The notes under the pieces are model-generated. The model was not told where the DNA came from. It made no database searches and saw nothing but the letters and a program-made list of their open reading frames with translations. Shown here piece by piece: positions 24,656 to 37,412 of a DNA stretch of 64,000 nt. A program made the translations under genes and the position numbers. Numbering within the stretch: the stretch's first letter is position 1; every line of letters starts with the position of its first letter. This stretch comes from Macrotrachela quadricornifera (lineage: Eukaryota > Rotifera > Eurotatoria > Philodinida > Philodinidae). The stretch covers positions 556,069 through 620,068 of the forward strand of contig JAJEKB010021268.1 in NCBI GenBank assembly GCA_022393335.1, in the 5' to 3' direction.

Positions 24656-27382
24656 TTAATTATTTTTTGTATGTAATGGTTTCTGTATAAATAAAGATCT
24701 TTCTGTCGGAATAGTATGATCATAAAGAAAATGTTCAAGTTGATTTTTAGTTGAAGTTTTTATTGAAGAAGTTGATGTTGATGTTGATGAATATTGTTCA
24801 TATTCAGAATTTTGATTTGTTTTATTTATACTTCCATTAATTGATATTGATTGTGCTGTTATATCATCAAGTATTAATGGGTAGTAATTATTATTATTAT
24901 TATTATTATTATTAATATTCCATGAATTAGCCAATTGTTGATCATGAATACTTGATAGAAATGTATCAGATATATTTTCGGATGAAATTTCTTTTCCTTT
25001 ACCAGAATCAGGTGAATCATTCGAAAAATCTTGTTGATTTGATGTTGTATTTGTAGATACAGAAGTAGTTAAATTTGAAAATAATGATGGAAGAAGAAGT
25101 AAATCAGTTGGACGTGATGGATGATTCTAAATTAAAATTATATTCATCAATTTGATTTTTTTTTTTGTTATAGATATTAAATACCTTTAATGATTCGAAA
25201 GTTTTATTATTAGTATTATTATTTAATTTAGTTTCAAGTTCATGTGTATAAAGTAATAATTGTTGAATATGTGTTAATAATTCTCGATTTCGTTCAACTA
25301 ATTGTTTATTTTTATTCTGAAAAAAAAAATATAAAATAAAAATATTTATCTCATAAGAAACAAACTTGTGAATCAATTCTAGCTATTGTTTCAATATTTA
25401 ATTGTTCTTTAATTAATTTAATTTGATTAAATGCTAATTCTGATTCATTTTGTATTTGTTGTAATTGTTCTTGCATAAATTGCATTTGATGTTTAAGTGT
25501 AAATTCACTTGATGAATGTGATTCAAATAAATTTAAACAAGTTTTTTCATTATTTACTGATGACTAAAAGATATTTAAATTAGATTTTTTTTTTATAAAA
25601 GAAATTTTTTTTTTTTTGTTTAAATTACAGTTGGAAATTGAATACTTTGTAAATAACGTTCCGATTTTTCTATTGAATTTTTAATGGGTATAGGGATTTC
25701 TAAATAAACAGAATTATAAAGAATACGTTTTTTTCTTTTAAAATAAACAAACTATCTTCTTGTTGAGAAATATTTATATTTGATGAATTTGATATTGGAT
25801 TATTATTTGATGTTTGTTGTAAAGATAATTTATGACAAACTTCAAATGCTTGACCAATTGTACGAACAATATGAATTGCTTCATTCTAGAAGAAAAATTT
25901 ATCAAGATTGTAAATGTACTACACGGTTGGAAATAATATTATTCCAAGGAGTACTGCCTATAATTTGCAATAGAAGAGATAAAAAAAAATTTTTACGTTA
26001 CTTTTTGCAATAAAAAAATTCGGAAAACTGTTGGAAAAATCTTCGAAAATGTTAAAAAAAGTTAGATTTTTGGTATGGAAGAAAAATACTGAAATTTTCT
26101 ATAAATTTAGCACATTTTGATTAGTTTTACTGTCTCAGAGGTCTCGAAATATACTCATTCGATACAGCGTGAAAAACTGCATCGAACGAATATGCTTTCA
26201 AACATCATACATAAGGACACTAATGGAAAAACAGCTGAATTTAGTGTAAAAATGTCAAAAAATGCGTGTTTTTTTGGTTCATTCTTTAGACAGTATTCAG
26301 TGAATTTTAATCCAACGACTATGTTTAAAAATTTTTTCATATATACAGTTTTCTAGAGTTCAACGAGATCTATGGAATCATGTAAAAATATCCAAGAGAA
26401 ACACATTATTTTATTTTTGAATTGTTGCCACCTTACTTTTCTACTGGAAAAAAAGTATAAAATTTCTTCAATTTTTTTATGTTCGATATTAAAAAATTTG
26501 CATAATCCTTACTATTTAGTATCAATAAACCCTATTTTTGATGAGTTTTCATTATCTCTTCTATTGGAAATTATAAGCGGTACCCCCTGTAATAATATTA
26601 TTTCCAACCGTGTATAGCACAGTTAATACAATTCGATCTGTTGATGTTTGTAAATGATTTCTATTTTGTATTAGATATACATCTGATTTTTTTGAAGTAT
26701 TTTAATTATATTTTTAGAAAACAAGAAGTAATTTACCTTTTTATAAGCTTTGAAAACATTACAACGAAATGCATTAGTAGCATTATCACGTGCTATAAAA
26801 CTGAAAATTTTTAAATCTTGACTGTCATGTGAAACATAAAAGACTCTAAAATCGGAAAAAAAAAGTTTTTTTCAAATTTTTGTCTTTTTTTTATGCGTAT
26901 ACCGATAGATTGGATATTGCATAAGAATAGTTTTATTTTCATCAAAATGAAGATTTTTCTAAACAGAAGAAGTTTTTTTTGTGAGAAAAATATTTTCTTT
27001 TTACTTTATTCTTTTTCCATAAATAAACTTTAAGTCCATCAATAGATATTGATAAAGTAACGGAACGTTTTTTAACTGATCTTGATTTAAATTCATACTA
27101 AATTCAATAATTTTATATTTATATTTTAAAATAAAAACTTACACGAATACGACGCATAGCTGCTACAATTTCACCTCGACTTGTTGGTTTAGGTACTTCA
27201 AGTGATCCAACAAACTAAATAATTAATACAAAAATTTGGGTTTTTTTTATCCTATAAAAAATGAATTTTACTTTTATTTTAAATTGAATTCCATGTTGAA
27301 ATGCTTCATCATTATGTAATGGAATTTTATTATCAAATCCATCTTCATACATTGGATTATAAGCTCGATTTTTTGTTGGCAT
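24656..27382 (-). CDS. NOS1AP: NOS1AP/CAPON-type adaptor (PTB domain + coiled coil)
   Basis: Ten exons: 27382-27272, 27214-27143, 27097-27005, 26958-26903, 26845-26737, 25885-25753, 25699-25629, 25563-25366, 25316-25185 and 25126-24656. They join in phase to 481 residues; human NOS1AP has 506. Residues 1-170 are a phosphotyrosine-binding domain with the family's hallmark blocks: [71 protein letters not shown] and [18 protein letters not shown]. About 235-330 form a Gln/Glu/Leu-rich coiled coil, and the last 150 residues are Ser/Asn/Thr-rich with a poly-Asn tract. In animals the protein links membrane or small-GTPase partners to neuronal NO synthase and the polarity protein Scribble. The C-terminus here is LHTKNN, which is not a PDZ ligand, unlike the vertebrate form. 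Intron 5 (about 850 bases, against 40-90 for the others) is swollen by an inserted element. Confidence 0.93.
25922..26612. mobile_element. Non-autonomous inverted-repeat element in NOS1AP intron 5
   Basis: Inverted ends of about 60 bases with few mismatches: CACGGTTGGAAATAATATTA at the left and its mirror at the right (…TAATATTATTTCCAACCGTG). Both edges abut TA (25920-25921 and 26613-26614), the signature of Tc1/mariner-type insertion. The 691-base body has no transposase-like frame. It accounts for nearly all the excess length of this intron and leaves both splice sites intact. Confidence 0.85.
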
Positions 27383-30300
27383 TAGAAGAGATCTAAATAT
27401 ATTTTTAATATTTAAATAGAAAAATGAAATGAAATCTATTTATACATCTGTGAATATTTTTTATCAGAGAATTAATTCAACGAATCATTTATAATCAAGA
27501 GTAAATTTTCTTATTTCTTTTCTTCGATTATAACCGTTATATAGAAAATCTAATAAAGATTATTTATATTTAATAGATGTCACTAGTAAAGTTATCTAAG
27601 TAAATGTTCAATTTGATAATATCTTTAATAAAATGAAAAGATGGTTCACAGACTATTTGTATTATCATTAAGTATAACAAATCATACATGTTATTTATGA
27701 GTAAAATCTCTTTCTAATAATAGTATGAGTTTGAAGATGAGCAAGTACATGTACATACTCATATTTGACAAAAGAAAAAATTTACATTACATATACAAAC
27801 CTTTTTTTTAAATTTAAAATGCTTATCTTAACTCAATTGTCTTCAATATTAATAATCAACTTATAAAAACTAAACATACCTTTTCCATCGCATTCTTTTC
27901 CTACAAAATCTACACCTAATCTCTCATAATCGATATCATCGTCATCATTATCACCAAAAAAAAAAAAGTAATATAACTTTCTTTTCTCTCAACATTCTAA
28001 TATATATATTACATCCTTCATAAGCCATCTCTATGATAGTATCACATAGATAAAGTATTACATCGTATGATGTACACATGTCATTTTGCTCATTATCTTA
28101 ACATAAGCATATACATATATATGAAAAGATGACTGAATCTCTCTTACTAAAATGATGATGCTATCATATGGTGATATACCATTTTCTTTTTCTTTACTTA
28201 ACGACAGGGGTATTCAAATAATCATATGTCATTTATCAAATACACGTTTTTTTTCAATGAACGAACACCTCTGAAGATTACTCTTTACATTCGTTCGCTT
28301 TTTTTTTTTTAGTTATAAAGAACAATTTTATGACCTTGATATTCATATGAATAACGACTAAGCTTTTCTTTACATATAGACAAATAAATAACAAACGATT
28401 TTATCAGCATTTTAATCATATATAATATTATCATTTGATGAAATGATCAAGAACAAGGTCTTAATCTATTTTTTATATAAGTCATCTTTCATATATCTCT
28501 CATCTATTCGATAACGACTTTGTGGAGGTGCAAAGATTGGATTATACTTATATATATATATATGTTTGTCTATCACCTTCAAAAACAAAGAGATATGAGA
28601 ACTGTCATAACAATATATCATTTTGACATGTTTATATCAATCAAGAAGAAGTGTCTATCAACAATAAGATGACTTGTTTTTTCTTGTTAAAAGTGATTTA
28701 TAAAATAAATAATGTACTCTTATAGAATTATCATAATTTTTGTATTATTTCATATTTTAGGAGAAATTAATTGAATAAGGATAATAAAAAAATTAGCATA
28801 CTACAATAAATAAATCTATTTTCTTTTTATTATATAACTTACTTTAAAAAAGCCATATGTTTAAATTTATTTGTTGAATGTATAATTAAATAAAATTCTT
28901 TAATCTGATGATTATATCAATTGAATATATCTGTTAAATATTTTATACAATATATATTATTAGATAAAAGAATAAATATCTAAAGTTTATCATTATTTTT
29001 CTAAGAAAAGGAGAAAAAAACTAAAACATGTATTATATTATTTTCTCCAATAAATGATATGTATTTATGTATTATTTCGTTCTTGCTTTTCTACTCACAT
29101 GAATAATAGAAGGAAAATTCTATGTAGATAATTGATTTTCTATCTGTAGAAAAAACAATAATAACAAGAAAAGAATTTTTCTCTTGTCTAATTTCATGTC
29201 ATTTCTGCTTTTTTTTCTTCTATAAAATAATGAAATCAATCATATATATGTAGTAAATTATTCCTCTTTTTTTTTTATTCATAGTATTTGTTGAGAACTG
29301 TATTCAATAGGAAATTTATTATTATATCTAATTTAGTATTAAAAAAACATTTTTTTGTCTATATTATAAAATGAATGACAAAACGACTGTTTACCATCGT
29401 ATCGTCCCTACTTAATTCCTACTTAACTGTCAATCAAATTCATGTTTAATTTAAAAACTTCCGCATGTTTGCTCTACTATATCAATATATCCCGGTACTT
29501 AGAAGAATTGACAATAGATTACTAGCCAAAAAACAAAAACCAACTGTTGGCATATCACGGTAGAATGATGGCTACAGGGAAATCTACTATTTTAATATCA
29601 AACTGTTACTGACGTTTTACTACGATCGGCAAATATTGTCGATATAGCGTACATTAAATCGATCAATCTATCGGCAATTTTTTTTTTCTATTTATTGAAA
29701 GAGAATCAATTTGATTTAATGCAGACATATAGAACATCGATGGCTCTTGAATGAACAACTATATTAAGAATTACCATCAATAAATAAAAAAGCAATTTTC
29801 TATACATTCTCGTATATATATATATATCGATATATTGAAATACTACAAAATGAACATGAATATCCAGATTATGGTACTGTAGAAAAAAAGGAAAGGTTGT
29901 GCATGATGAAAACAAGAACAATGAAAAGTCGATAGATACCTTGAGATTTAGTCAACTATTAATTAATGATAGAAAAAAAAAACATTGGAATGATTTTATG
30001 TATTAAAATAATTTTTTTTTATCAAGATCATCACTATTACTTAATGTTAAACTAAGACAAAGGATTCGTTTTCATAAATTATAATTATTATATGAAATAA
30101 AACATAATACCTGAGTGTATTTACCTAATATATCAGTATTAAGAATAAATTTATTATTTTTCATGATTTAAAAGACTTATTATTGTCTATTTCATGTTAA
30201 TATAAGATTTATTATAATTATCACATCATAATGTTATTATAGATTAATATGGTTAGGAAAAATAGCAGTCGTTCTCCAAGTCATTAAGCCACTTTTGTCG

Positions 30301-31838
30301 TTCTGTTATATTATAGATGATATTCATTATACGTTCTATCACTATGTGATATAGAAGACCAATAACAAACCATCTATGAACACCTATGAGTTCATAATTT
30401 TTTATATCTAAATCCGATAGATTTAGATCTAAAATATTTTTCAATAATATCTAGCACTGTCTTTGCACGTGAACAATTTTGTATGATATATCTAAACGCT
30501 ACTGAAGAAGATATTATTGATATGTTAATTATATTTTTCGTGTTTGTATTATTTTTTATTTCAATTTCATTTTGTCCTTTGTATTTGAAAAAACTTTTTA
30601 ATTATAGATGGAAATAACCAAGTCTAAAATTAAATCTGAATATAATTTCAAATCTGGAAGAATACGCAAATCTTTGCCTTTCCGTTATGTTTTCCTTCAT
30701 GTGTATTCTATCTTCTAGAATATACATAGCTATCAAACATTTAAAAAATGGAAGAAAAGATATATTATTCTCATTATGAAACTCATTTGAAAATTTCAAT
30801 TGAATTGAATTATGAAGAAAGTAGGAAATGCGTATCACTTATTCTTGTCTGTATCGAATGACTTTATAATTAACGTTTTTTGAAATCATAAGTAACAACA
30901 AATGTCATTACTATTGAAATAGTACTGTCTAAGATCATTTGAATTAAAAGGATTATTTGCATAAGCTTCAAATTTGATGAAAGAAAAATGAGAAGAACAT
31001 GTAACGAGCTATATAAAAAGTTAGCCAACAGATAGATGATGATCATATTTGTCCAACATAAAAACAAGCAACTTCATTTGTTCTCCTAGTACATAATTTG
31101 ATTATATTCACTCTTTTACATCCAATTAAAAACAGAGAAAAAGAAAATAATGTGTAACTGATGCTACAATACAATTATGCATATAAATTAATTGTTTTCT
31201 TTTGAGACAAAATTCAAGATGATATTCTATTATAGTTGCTCGATTATTTACACCTTCTAATCCAACTTATCAATATATTATTTATTGATACGATATTCAA
31301 AAAGCATATCTTGTGGTATTTCAGTATCGATAACGAAATTTAGATCAATTGACATGGATTTTAATTACACGAATATGCAATGGAATAAAACTAAACATAA
31401 TGATTGATTAATTGATAAAAATGAAAAAAAAACTGATCATAATCAGTGCATCCAAAATTAGTGACACAAAATATTCTCCATTTTAAGTATAAAACAGCTT
31501 TTCATGCTGTATTAAATGGTATAGTCTTTTTTTTTATACAACATATTAAACGATGAAAAATGAAATGAAACAAAGTATAGATGTGTATACTCAAGTAAAT
31601 GGAGTATAATCCAAGAAAGCAAAAAAAGCAGAACTTAGCTTCTCTTGTATATTGTAGAATCGAATATGAATCAACAGGATTTAAAGTTCATATTTTCTTG
31701 TGTATGTTTATACATTAATAAATGATCTATTATTTCTCTTAATGCAATTTTGATTGATAATAAATTTATAATAATTAATTGATTTATTCTTTTATTTATA
31801 TAAAAATAAAAAAAATAAAATCAGATCTATTAATATGA
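27383..31838. other. Intergenic, about 4.4 kb
   Basis: The stretch upstream of NOS1AP (27383-28000) is the likely promoter zone, with no clear TATA box or CpG feature. Beyond it are AT microsatellite runs (for example 28549-28563 and 29815-29830) and, at 30253-31067, weak hydrophobic open frames listed separately. Nothing else is supported. Confidence 0.4.
30253..31067 (-). other. Possible relic of a multi-pass membrane protein
   Basis: Three minus-strand frames lie in a row. The first (31067-30870) has three hydrophobic stretches (for example LMQIILLIQMILDSTISIVM) and ends FVVTYDFKKR. The next two (30838-30602, 30444-30253) are mixed, and each contains the short motif NITERQ. There are no convincing splice junctions between them and no family match. 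It could be a decayed membrane-protein gene or chance. Confidence 0.22.
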
Positions 31839-33012
31839 TTAATGAGGTGTTGATTTATTTGAATTTGTCTGAATATTTGATGTAACTTTATTTAAACGTA
31901 TTCGTTTAAGATCAGTAGCTAATTTAAGTTGTCGAATTAAATGTATTTGTTCTTCTTCTAATTGTTGTTTAGATTCATTTAATGCTTGTGTTCGTTTAAG
32001 TATATCTTGTAATGATTTACGTAATTGTAAATTTTCATTTTGAATACTTAAAGTTCGATCATAAAGAAATTGTTCAGCTTCCTAAATAAAAAAAATTTTC
32101 AAATAAAAACAAAAAAAAACAAATATGAAATATAAACTTGATCAGCTTGTCGTCGAATTTCATGAACTTTTGCATCTTCATCTGCACGTTGATATTGTAA
32201 TTCTTTTTCAAAAGTTAATCTCATATGAGATATTTCACGTACATGTTCACCACGCATTTGATTTATTTCTTCTTGTAAACGTTTTATTTCATTATTTTGT
32301 TGTTCTTGAATAGTCTATAAAAATGAATTAATTAATTTTCTTAATTTTCTAATAATAAACAAACTTTATATTCTCCCATAGCATCTAATTCACGTTTAGT
32401 TTGTGCTAATAATTGTTCTTTTTTCATTAATTGAGATCGTAATTCTAAAAAACAAAATGAAACAAAAAAATTTTTATTAAAAGAAGAAAATAAAAAGAAA
32501 ACCTTCTTTCTTTTTTTCATATTCTTTTAACATATTTTCTTTATCTCGATTAATTTCTTCAATTTCTTGTCGATGATAATCTGTTAATGTAACAATTTGT
32601 GTTTGACGAATATTTGTCTTTTTTGACATATATTGCACGTATTCAGCCTAGAAAATAAATTAATATATATATTTTATATTTCTAAATATTTATGATTATA
32701 CTAACTGTTTCCGCGCGAACTTTATTTGCTTCTTCATTAAGCCAATTATTTTCTTCTTGCCTATAAGAAGATTTAGAGAACGATATTTATGAAAATAAAC
32801 TTACGCTGTACGAACACGCAATTTAATATCAGCTAATTCTTGAACTTTTTTATCAAGTCTAAAGATATAATTGAAATTTTTAATATTTAGAAAAAAAAAG
32901 GAAAAATTTACTCGGCTTGTAGAATAGTTTCTTTTTCAGATGGACGAAGAATTTCTTCTTTTTCTTTACTTTTCTTCTTTTCGGACTTTCCTTTTTTTCC
33001 TTTAGGTGGCAT
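31839..33012 (-). CDS. Coiled-coil protein, DUF4515/CCDC166-BBOF1-like
   Basis: About six to seven exons with 40-60 base introns. Exon 1 (33012-32912) encodes a Lys-rich start, MPPKGKKGKSEKKKSKEKEE. The later exons form one almost continuous coiled coil (QEENNWLNEEANKVRAETAE, EYVQYMSKKTNIRQTQIVTL, EIEEINRDKENMLKEYEKKK, ELRSQLMKKEQLLAQTKREL, DEDAKVHEIRRQADQEAEQF), and the protein ends TNSNKSTPH at TAA 31839-31841. It has about 310 residues and no membrane segment. The basic N-terminus followed by WLNEEAN…YMSKK…IVTLTDYHRQEIEEI resembles the animal DUF4515 family, which includes the basal-body/ciliary protein BBOF1 and CCDC166. A role in cilia would suit a ciliated animal but is an inference. 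The gene shares its 5' region with the divergent pyrophosphatase gene. Confidence 0.72.
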
Positions 33013-33927
33013 GTTTAATCAAAATTATCGAAGAAGTAATAAGGTAAAAGAAGAGCGTAAAGTAGCCATTTTCTATTTAGTTACTATAGTGACATGTAAA
33101 TGAGAAAAGAGGTCGTAAGTACAATTTGAATAATTATCGATCGATTAAATATAATTAATGTTTAATTAAATGAATTTAGTTTTTTAAACTTCATAAGATA
33201 TGAATTTATAATTATGATGATTTTTATTGATTTATAATTAAAACCAACATTTTAAATTCGAAAGAAAAAGAAAAAGAATGTTAATCGTTTTCATCTTATT
33301 CAAATGTGAATATTTTTCATTGAAATACCACTAATGTTTACCAAAAATTTTATTTTCATTTTGTTTTTTGTATTATCTAGGTCAGTTTATTATTCATGTA
33401 AATCAAAATAAAAAGAATTCGTGACCTCAGAATAATAATATTTTTTAGTTTTAATGCGTCGCTTTCTTTTTGTATTATTCATATATATTTACTTTTATTT
33501 AATGATCAAATGACGTTATATGAATTGGAAAAGGTTCTTATATGTACGTATATTTTTTGATGAATAATTCCATAGTTCTATGGTTTTTCAATGAACAATC
33601 ATATTCGTGTCAGAATTTCATTTCATTATGCAATATATTCATATATAAGATTTGATTAAAAATATTTTTTTTATCACAATCGAATTTATTATCAATAAAG
33701 CAGAAAATTACCTGAGGTATAGTGTATGTGCATTGAAGTGAAACATAAATTAGTTCTCCTCTATATAGACACCATCGTTTTTTCTTTCCGTTCGTGTGTC
33801 TTTTGTGATTACGCTTTTAAAAATTAATGTTTTTGCTTCAATGCTTTCTTTTTTTTTTTTCTTTATCTTCGTTCATTCTAGAAGTATCTTCAACATTTTC
33901 TGCATCTAAAAGAAAGACATATCTACA
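33013..33927. promoter_or_regulatory. Shared 5' region of two divergent genes
   Basis: The 915 bases between the start codons of the coiled-coil gene (minus) and the pyrophosphatase gene (plus) must contain both promoters. A pyrimidine-rich stretch lies 40-90 bases before the plus-strand ATG (about 33840-33870). No TATA box in a convincing position and no known operator is recognised. Confidence 0.45.
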
Positions 33928-35072
33928 ATGTCAACAAAACCAAAATTAGCCGATCCAAATAGTGGTGCACAAGGTGGACCACTGGCAAGTGTTGCACCAC
34001 AATCAAATGATAATGAAAATCGTCGTTATGAAATTGTTGAACGTGGTCAATTACATACACTTAACTATCGTTGTTATTTTCGAGATGTTCAAACAAAAAC
34101 TATTGTTTCACCATTTCATGATATTCCACTTATTAATAAACAACATTCACCATTAAATGGTAATCAAAAAGATTATATTTATAATATGATTGTTGAAGTA
34201 CCACGATGGACAAATGCTAAAATGGAAATTAATAAGCAACTTAAAATGAATCCAATTGTTCAAGATGTTAAGAGCGGTTTGTTATTTATTATTATTATTA
34301 TTATTTTTTAAATAAAAATTTCTTTTCTTTTTGTAAAGGTAAACCTCGATTTGTTCATAATGTATTTCCATATCATGGTTATTTATGGAATTATGGTGCT
34401 TTACCTCAAACATGGGAAGATCCAAATCATCGTGATGAAGATACACAAACAACAGGTGATAATGATCCATTAGATGTATGTGAAATAGGTACAACTCTTC
34501 ATGCAACTGGTTCAATTGTACCTGTTAAAATAGTTGGTGTACTTGGTTTAATTGATGAAGGTGAAACAGATTGGAAATTAATTGGTATTGATATTCGTGA
34601 TAAACTTGCATCACAAGTATAATTTACTTTTTTTTTTTTAAATACAAAAATAATTGTTTTTTTTTTCTTATAGATTAATGATATTGATGATGTCGATAAA
34701 CATCTTCCAGGTTTACTTGAAGCAACACGTCGTTGGTTTAAATATTATAAAGTTCCAACAGGTAAACCACCAAATAAATTTGCACTTAATGAACAATATG
34801 CTAATCGTGAATATGCATTACATGTTATACATGAAACACAAAAATATTGGGAAAAATTAGCAAGTGGTGAAACAAAAGTTGAAGAAAAAGTTTGTTCAAT
34901 TGCTAATACAACACTTAATAATCGTGGTACAATGAAAAAAGAAGATGCAGATAAAATTGTTGAAGCTGATGAAGAACATGCAAAAGAACCAGCAGAAGTT
35001 GATCCAACCGTTCATAGTCTTTCGTATGTCCGAGATGACGAAGAACGTACAACAAAAGAAAAGAAATTTTAA
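33928..35072 (+). CDS. PPA1: Soluble inorganic pyrophosphatase (family I)
   Basis: Exons 33928-34276, 34339-34616 and 34674-35072, with GT-AG introns of 62 and 57 bases, give 341 residues. The enzyme hydrolyses pyrophosphate to two phosphates with Mg2+, pulling biosynthetic reactions forward. The signature is present: metal-binding [12 protein letters not shown], with upstream [11 protein letters not shown] and downstream [18 protein letters not shown] and [13 protein letters not shown]. The N-terminal block [19 protein letters not shown] is typical of animal/fungal enzymes. The roughly 35 residues before it are polar and lack the Arg-rich amphipathic pattern of a mitochondrial signal, so a cytosolic PPA1-type protein is favoured over PPA2. 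It is longer than human PPA1 (289), partly from a charged C-terminal tail ([14 protein letters not shown]). AATAAA lies at 35183. Splicing restores S-G-K-P-R across intron 1, which supports the junction. Confidence 0.96.
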
Positions 35073-36237
35073 AACAATTTATGCCAATTTTATAGGACAA
35101 AATCTCCACTTTTAACTAACCATTGGTTTTAAGGTCTTGTCTTTTTCTTGTAGCACTTTTTAGTCATAAAACATATACAAGAAATAAATATATATTTCTA
35201 ATAGAATTTATTGAATTATTTGTGTGTAGATGTTCGCATATCCTTACAGTTGAATTATATACATAAAAACTAGATTTCAATTCAATGAAATTTGTCAGAA
35301 TAGAATTGGAAGTCATTAATATATTACAGTAATGTTTCATATGTTGTAAGGGCTAAAATATTTCATTTAGATACGTCAGATTAGTGTCTTTCTTTTTCAT
35401 TCATTAACAATATGTTTTGATAGTAAAGTTAATCTAAATATGTATGGCCAATGGGTTATGTATTCTTTAAAAATTTAGCAAATTATATGTCATCTGTTTT
35501 TTTACGATCAGAATTATTGATTCTGACTTTTAATCAAATCAATTCACGATTAAAATAATTTTACATTACTCATATTGACTATCGATTGGAGTATATATTA
35601 TACTAAATAGAATTAGGAATGTCTTCTTTCGTTATTTATCAAATCAATGTTTATATATGTTTCTAAATCATCGATTTAATAGTTTACTAGAAGGTAAACA
35701 AATATGTGCATTGTCTATTCATGAAAATATTTCAAGAATCAGTTTAAATCAAGCATTAACACACAATTATATGATATTCATATTATGAATTTAGCCTGAA
35801 ATAATCATTCTATCAGTTGTGTTGATGACTTCTAAAAGAAAATCGAGAAAAAATAAATATTTTTTTCGAAATATGAGATATTTGACATGTATCACATTTG
35901 TGATGCCTAATGTTTGTCCTGAACTTTTCGATTTTAATATTGAAAATAAACTCTGACACTTAATTTTGCACCTCGATAAGTGCTATACTAATTCAATCTA
36001 CCCTTATTGTCAATTTGGCTGATAGCTTGATGACTCAGTGGCATATTACAACATAATGTTTATTCATTGTAATTACATCATTGTTATTAGTGTAGTTATA
36101 AAATGTTTGTACACAAGTTCCAATATTACACGTATATGTTTCAATTACATTATATTGATCTGACGTTATTCTTATTTTTAAAATGATCATTTAGTGCTCT
36201 GTAATTTCATCTGATAAATTATGCACTGAATAAATAA
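35073..36237. other. 3' flank of pyrophosphatase gene and intergenic DNA
   Basis: AATAAA at 35183-35188 is the likely polyadenylation signal. The rest shows no exon or element. The 5' part of the decayed transposon-type gene could begin here but is unrecognisable. Confidence 0.5.
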
Positions 36238-36822
36238 TTGAAGTCAAAAGTTAAGAATTTTTTGTTTTATGCATACATTAAACAACAACCATCGAAGTAT
36301 TTTGAGCAGTTAAAGACCGAGGTTAGTGATGAAAAGATACTGCTGCAAGTAGATTTTGCAAAGAAGTTTAATATGGAAGAACAAGATGAGATTCAAAAAG
36401 CTCATTGGACTACGAAGACGTTAAGTATTTTTACTATTTGTGTATGATATAAAAGTCAAAATTTTTCTTTTGCTTTACTATCTTCAGATTTAACACATCA
36501 TAAATTTGTTGTTGATTCTGCTTTAAGAATTATTTTAAATCATATTAAAACAATTCTTCCAAATATTAATGAGATAAATTCTTTTTCTGATAGTGCAGCT
36601 TTTCAGTTCAAACAATGTTTTCATTTTTGAAATTTAGCATGAATTGCTTCTGAACAAAAAATAAATTTGAGCTGGCATTTTTTTTTTGCAACTTCACATG
36701 GAAAGGGTATTGTTCATGGGATTGGAGGCATTGTAAGATGTCTCGTGCGGTCAGCAATATTGAGAAGAGGACTGTGTCGGTCTACTGAAGATTTTATTAC
36801 TCTTGCTAAGAAAAAAAAATAA
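36238..36822 (+). pseudogene. Decayed transposon-type gene (DDE-like family)
   Basis: One reading frame runs through three in-frame TGA codons (36445, 36628, 36640) and ends at TAA 36820-36822. It shows DFAKKFNMEEQDEIQKAHWT, then NEINSFSDSAAFQFKQCF, then SWHFFFATSHGKGIVHGIGG and STEDFITLAKKK. The order DFA…QDEIQ.AHW, FSD.AA.QFK, HFF.TSHGKG..GIGG recurs, as I recall, in a repetitive transposon-derived protein family of hydrozoans, arthropods and other animals. The acidic residues of the first two blocks suggest an RNase-H-like transposase, but I cannot name the superfamily. A further coding-like stretch (FEITKNDIYSKHGKMKRIQE) follows in another frame. All three stops being TGA fits loss of TGG or TGC/TGT codons in old DNA. 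Confidence 0.6.
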
Positions 36823-37412
36823 GAAAATAAATTTATTTGAAATCACGAAAAATGATATCTATAGTAAACATGGTAAGATGAAACGAATACAGGAAAAGAA
36901 TTTATTGATAGAAACATTTGAAGAAAAAAAAACAGTTCAATAGAGACCGGGTCTTCGTCTCGAACTAGTGAAACACTAAAAGTTAAGTGCATGCACCTAA
37001 AGTTTAGGAGCAAAGAGCTTCTGAGTATGTCTCTAAGATATATCATAAGCTAACTTTATCAGAACAGGAAATGTTGATATTGATGAAGATTTACACGATC
37101 TCTATACAGAGGGATGCTATCTTTAGTGATTAAAGTTGTAGAAATGTCTATTTGAACTATTAAATAACGAGTAGAGATAAATTAACATCAAATAAACAGA
37201 GCATATGAATTTTTGAGAAAAGGTGTCACACCGTTACGCTATCAAAAAATCTTTCCAAAGACTCGAAAACTCAATGGAACTGATTAATAATACAGATAAC
37301 AAATGTTTAGTCAATAAAAGAAATTGTCGCTTATCCTCTACTGATATTCTCTGGTTTTAGCAAAAACAATTTAATAAGAATTAATTTCATGGAAAATATG
37401 CCATGATCATTC
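36823..37412. other. Flank of decayed transposon-type gene
   Basis: It probably holds the rest of the decayed element up to about 36960. An imperfect palindrome around tgcatgca (36987-37010) is the only structure seen. Confidence 0.35.

Noticed and set aside
26117..26617. Open frames on both strands within the NOS1AP intron
   Set aside because: They lie inside the inverted-repeat element and show no transposase motif or codon bias.
34282..34515. Minus-strand open frame over the pyrophosphatase gene
   Set aside because: Antisense shadow of the pyrophosphatase intron and second exon, which encode conserved catalytic sequence on the plus strand.
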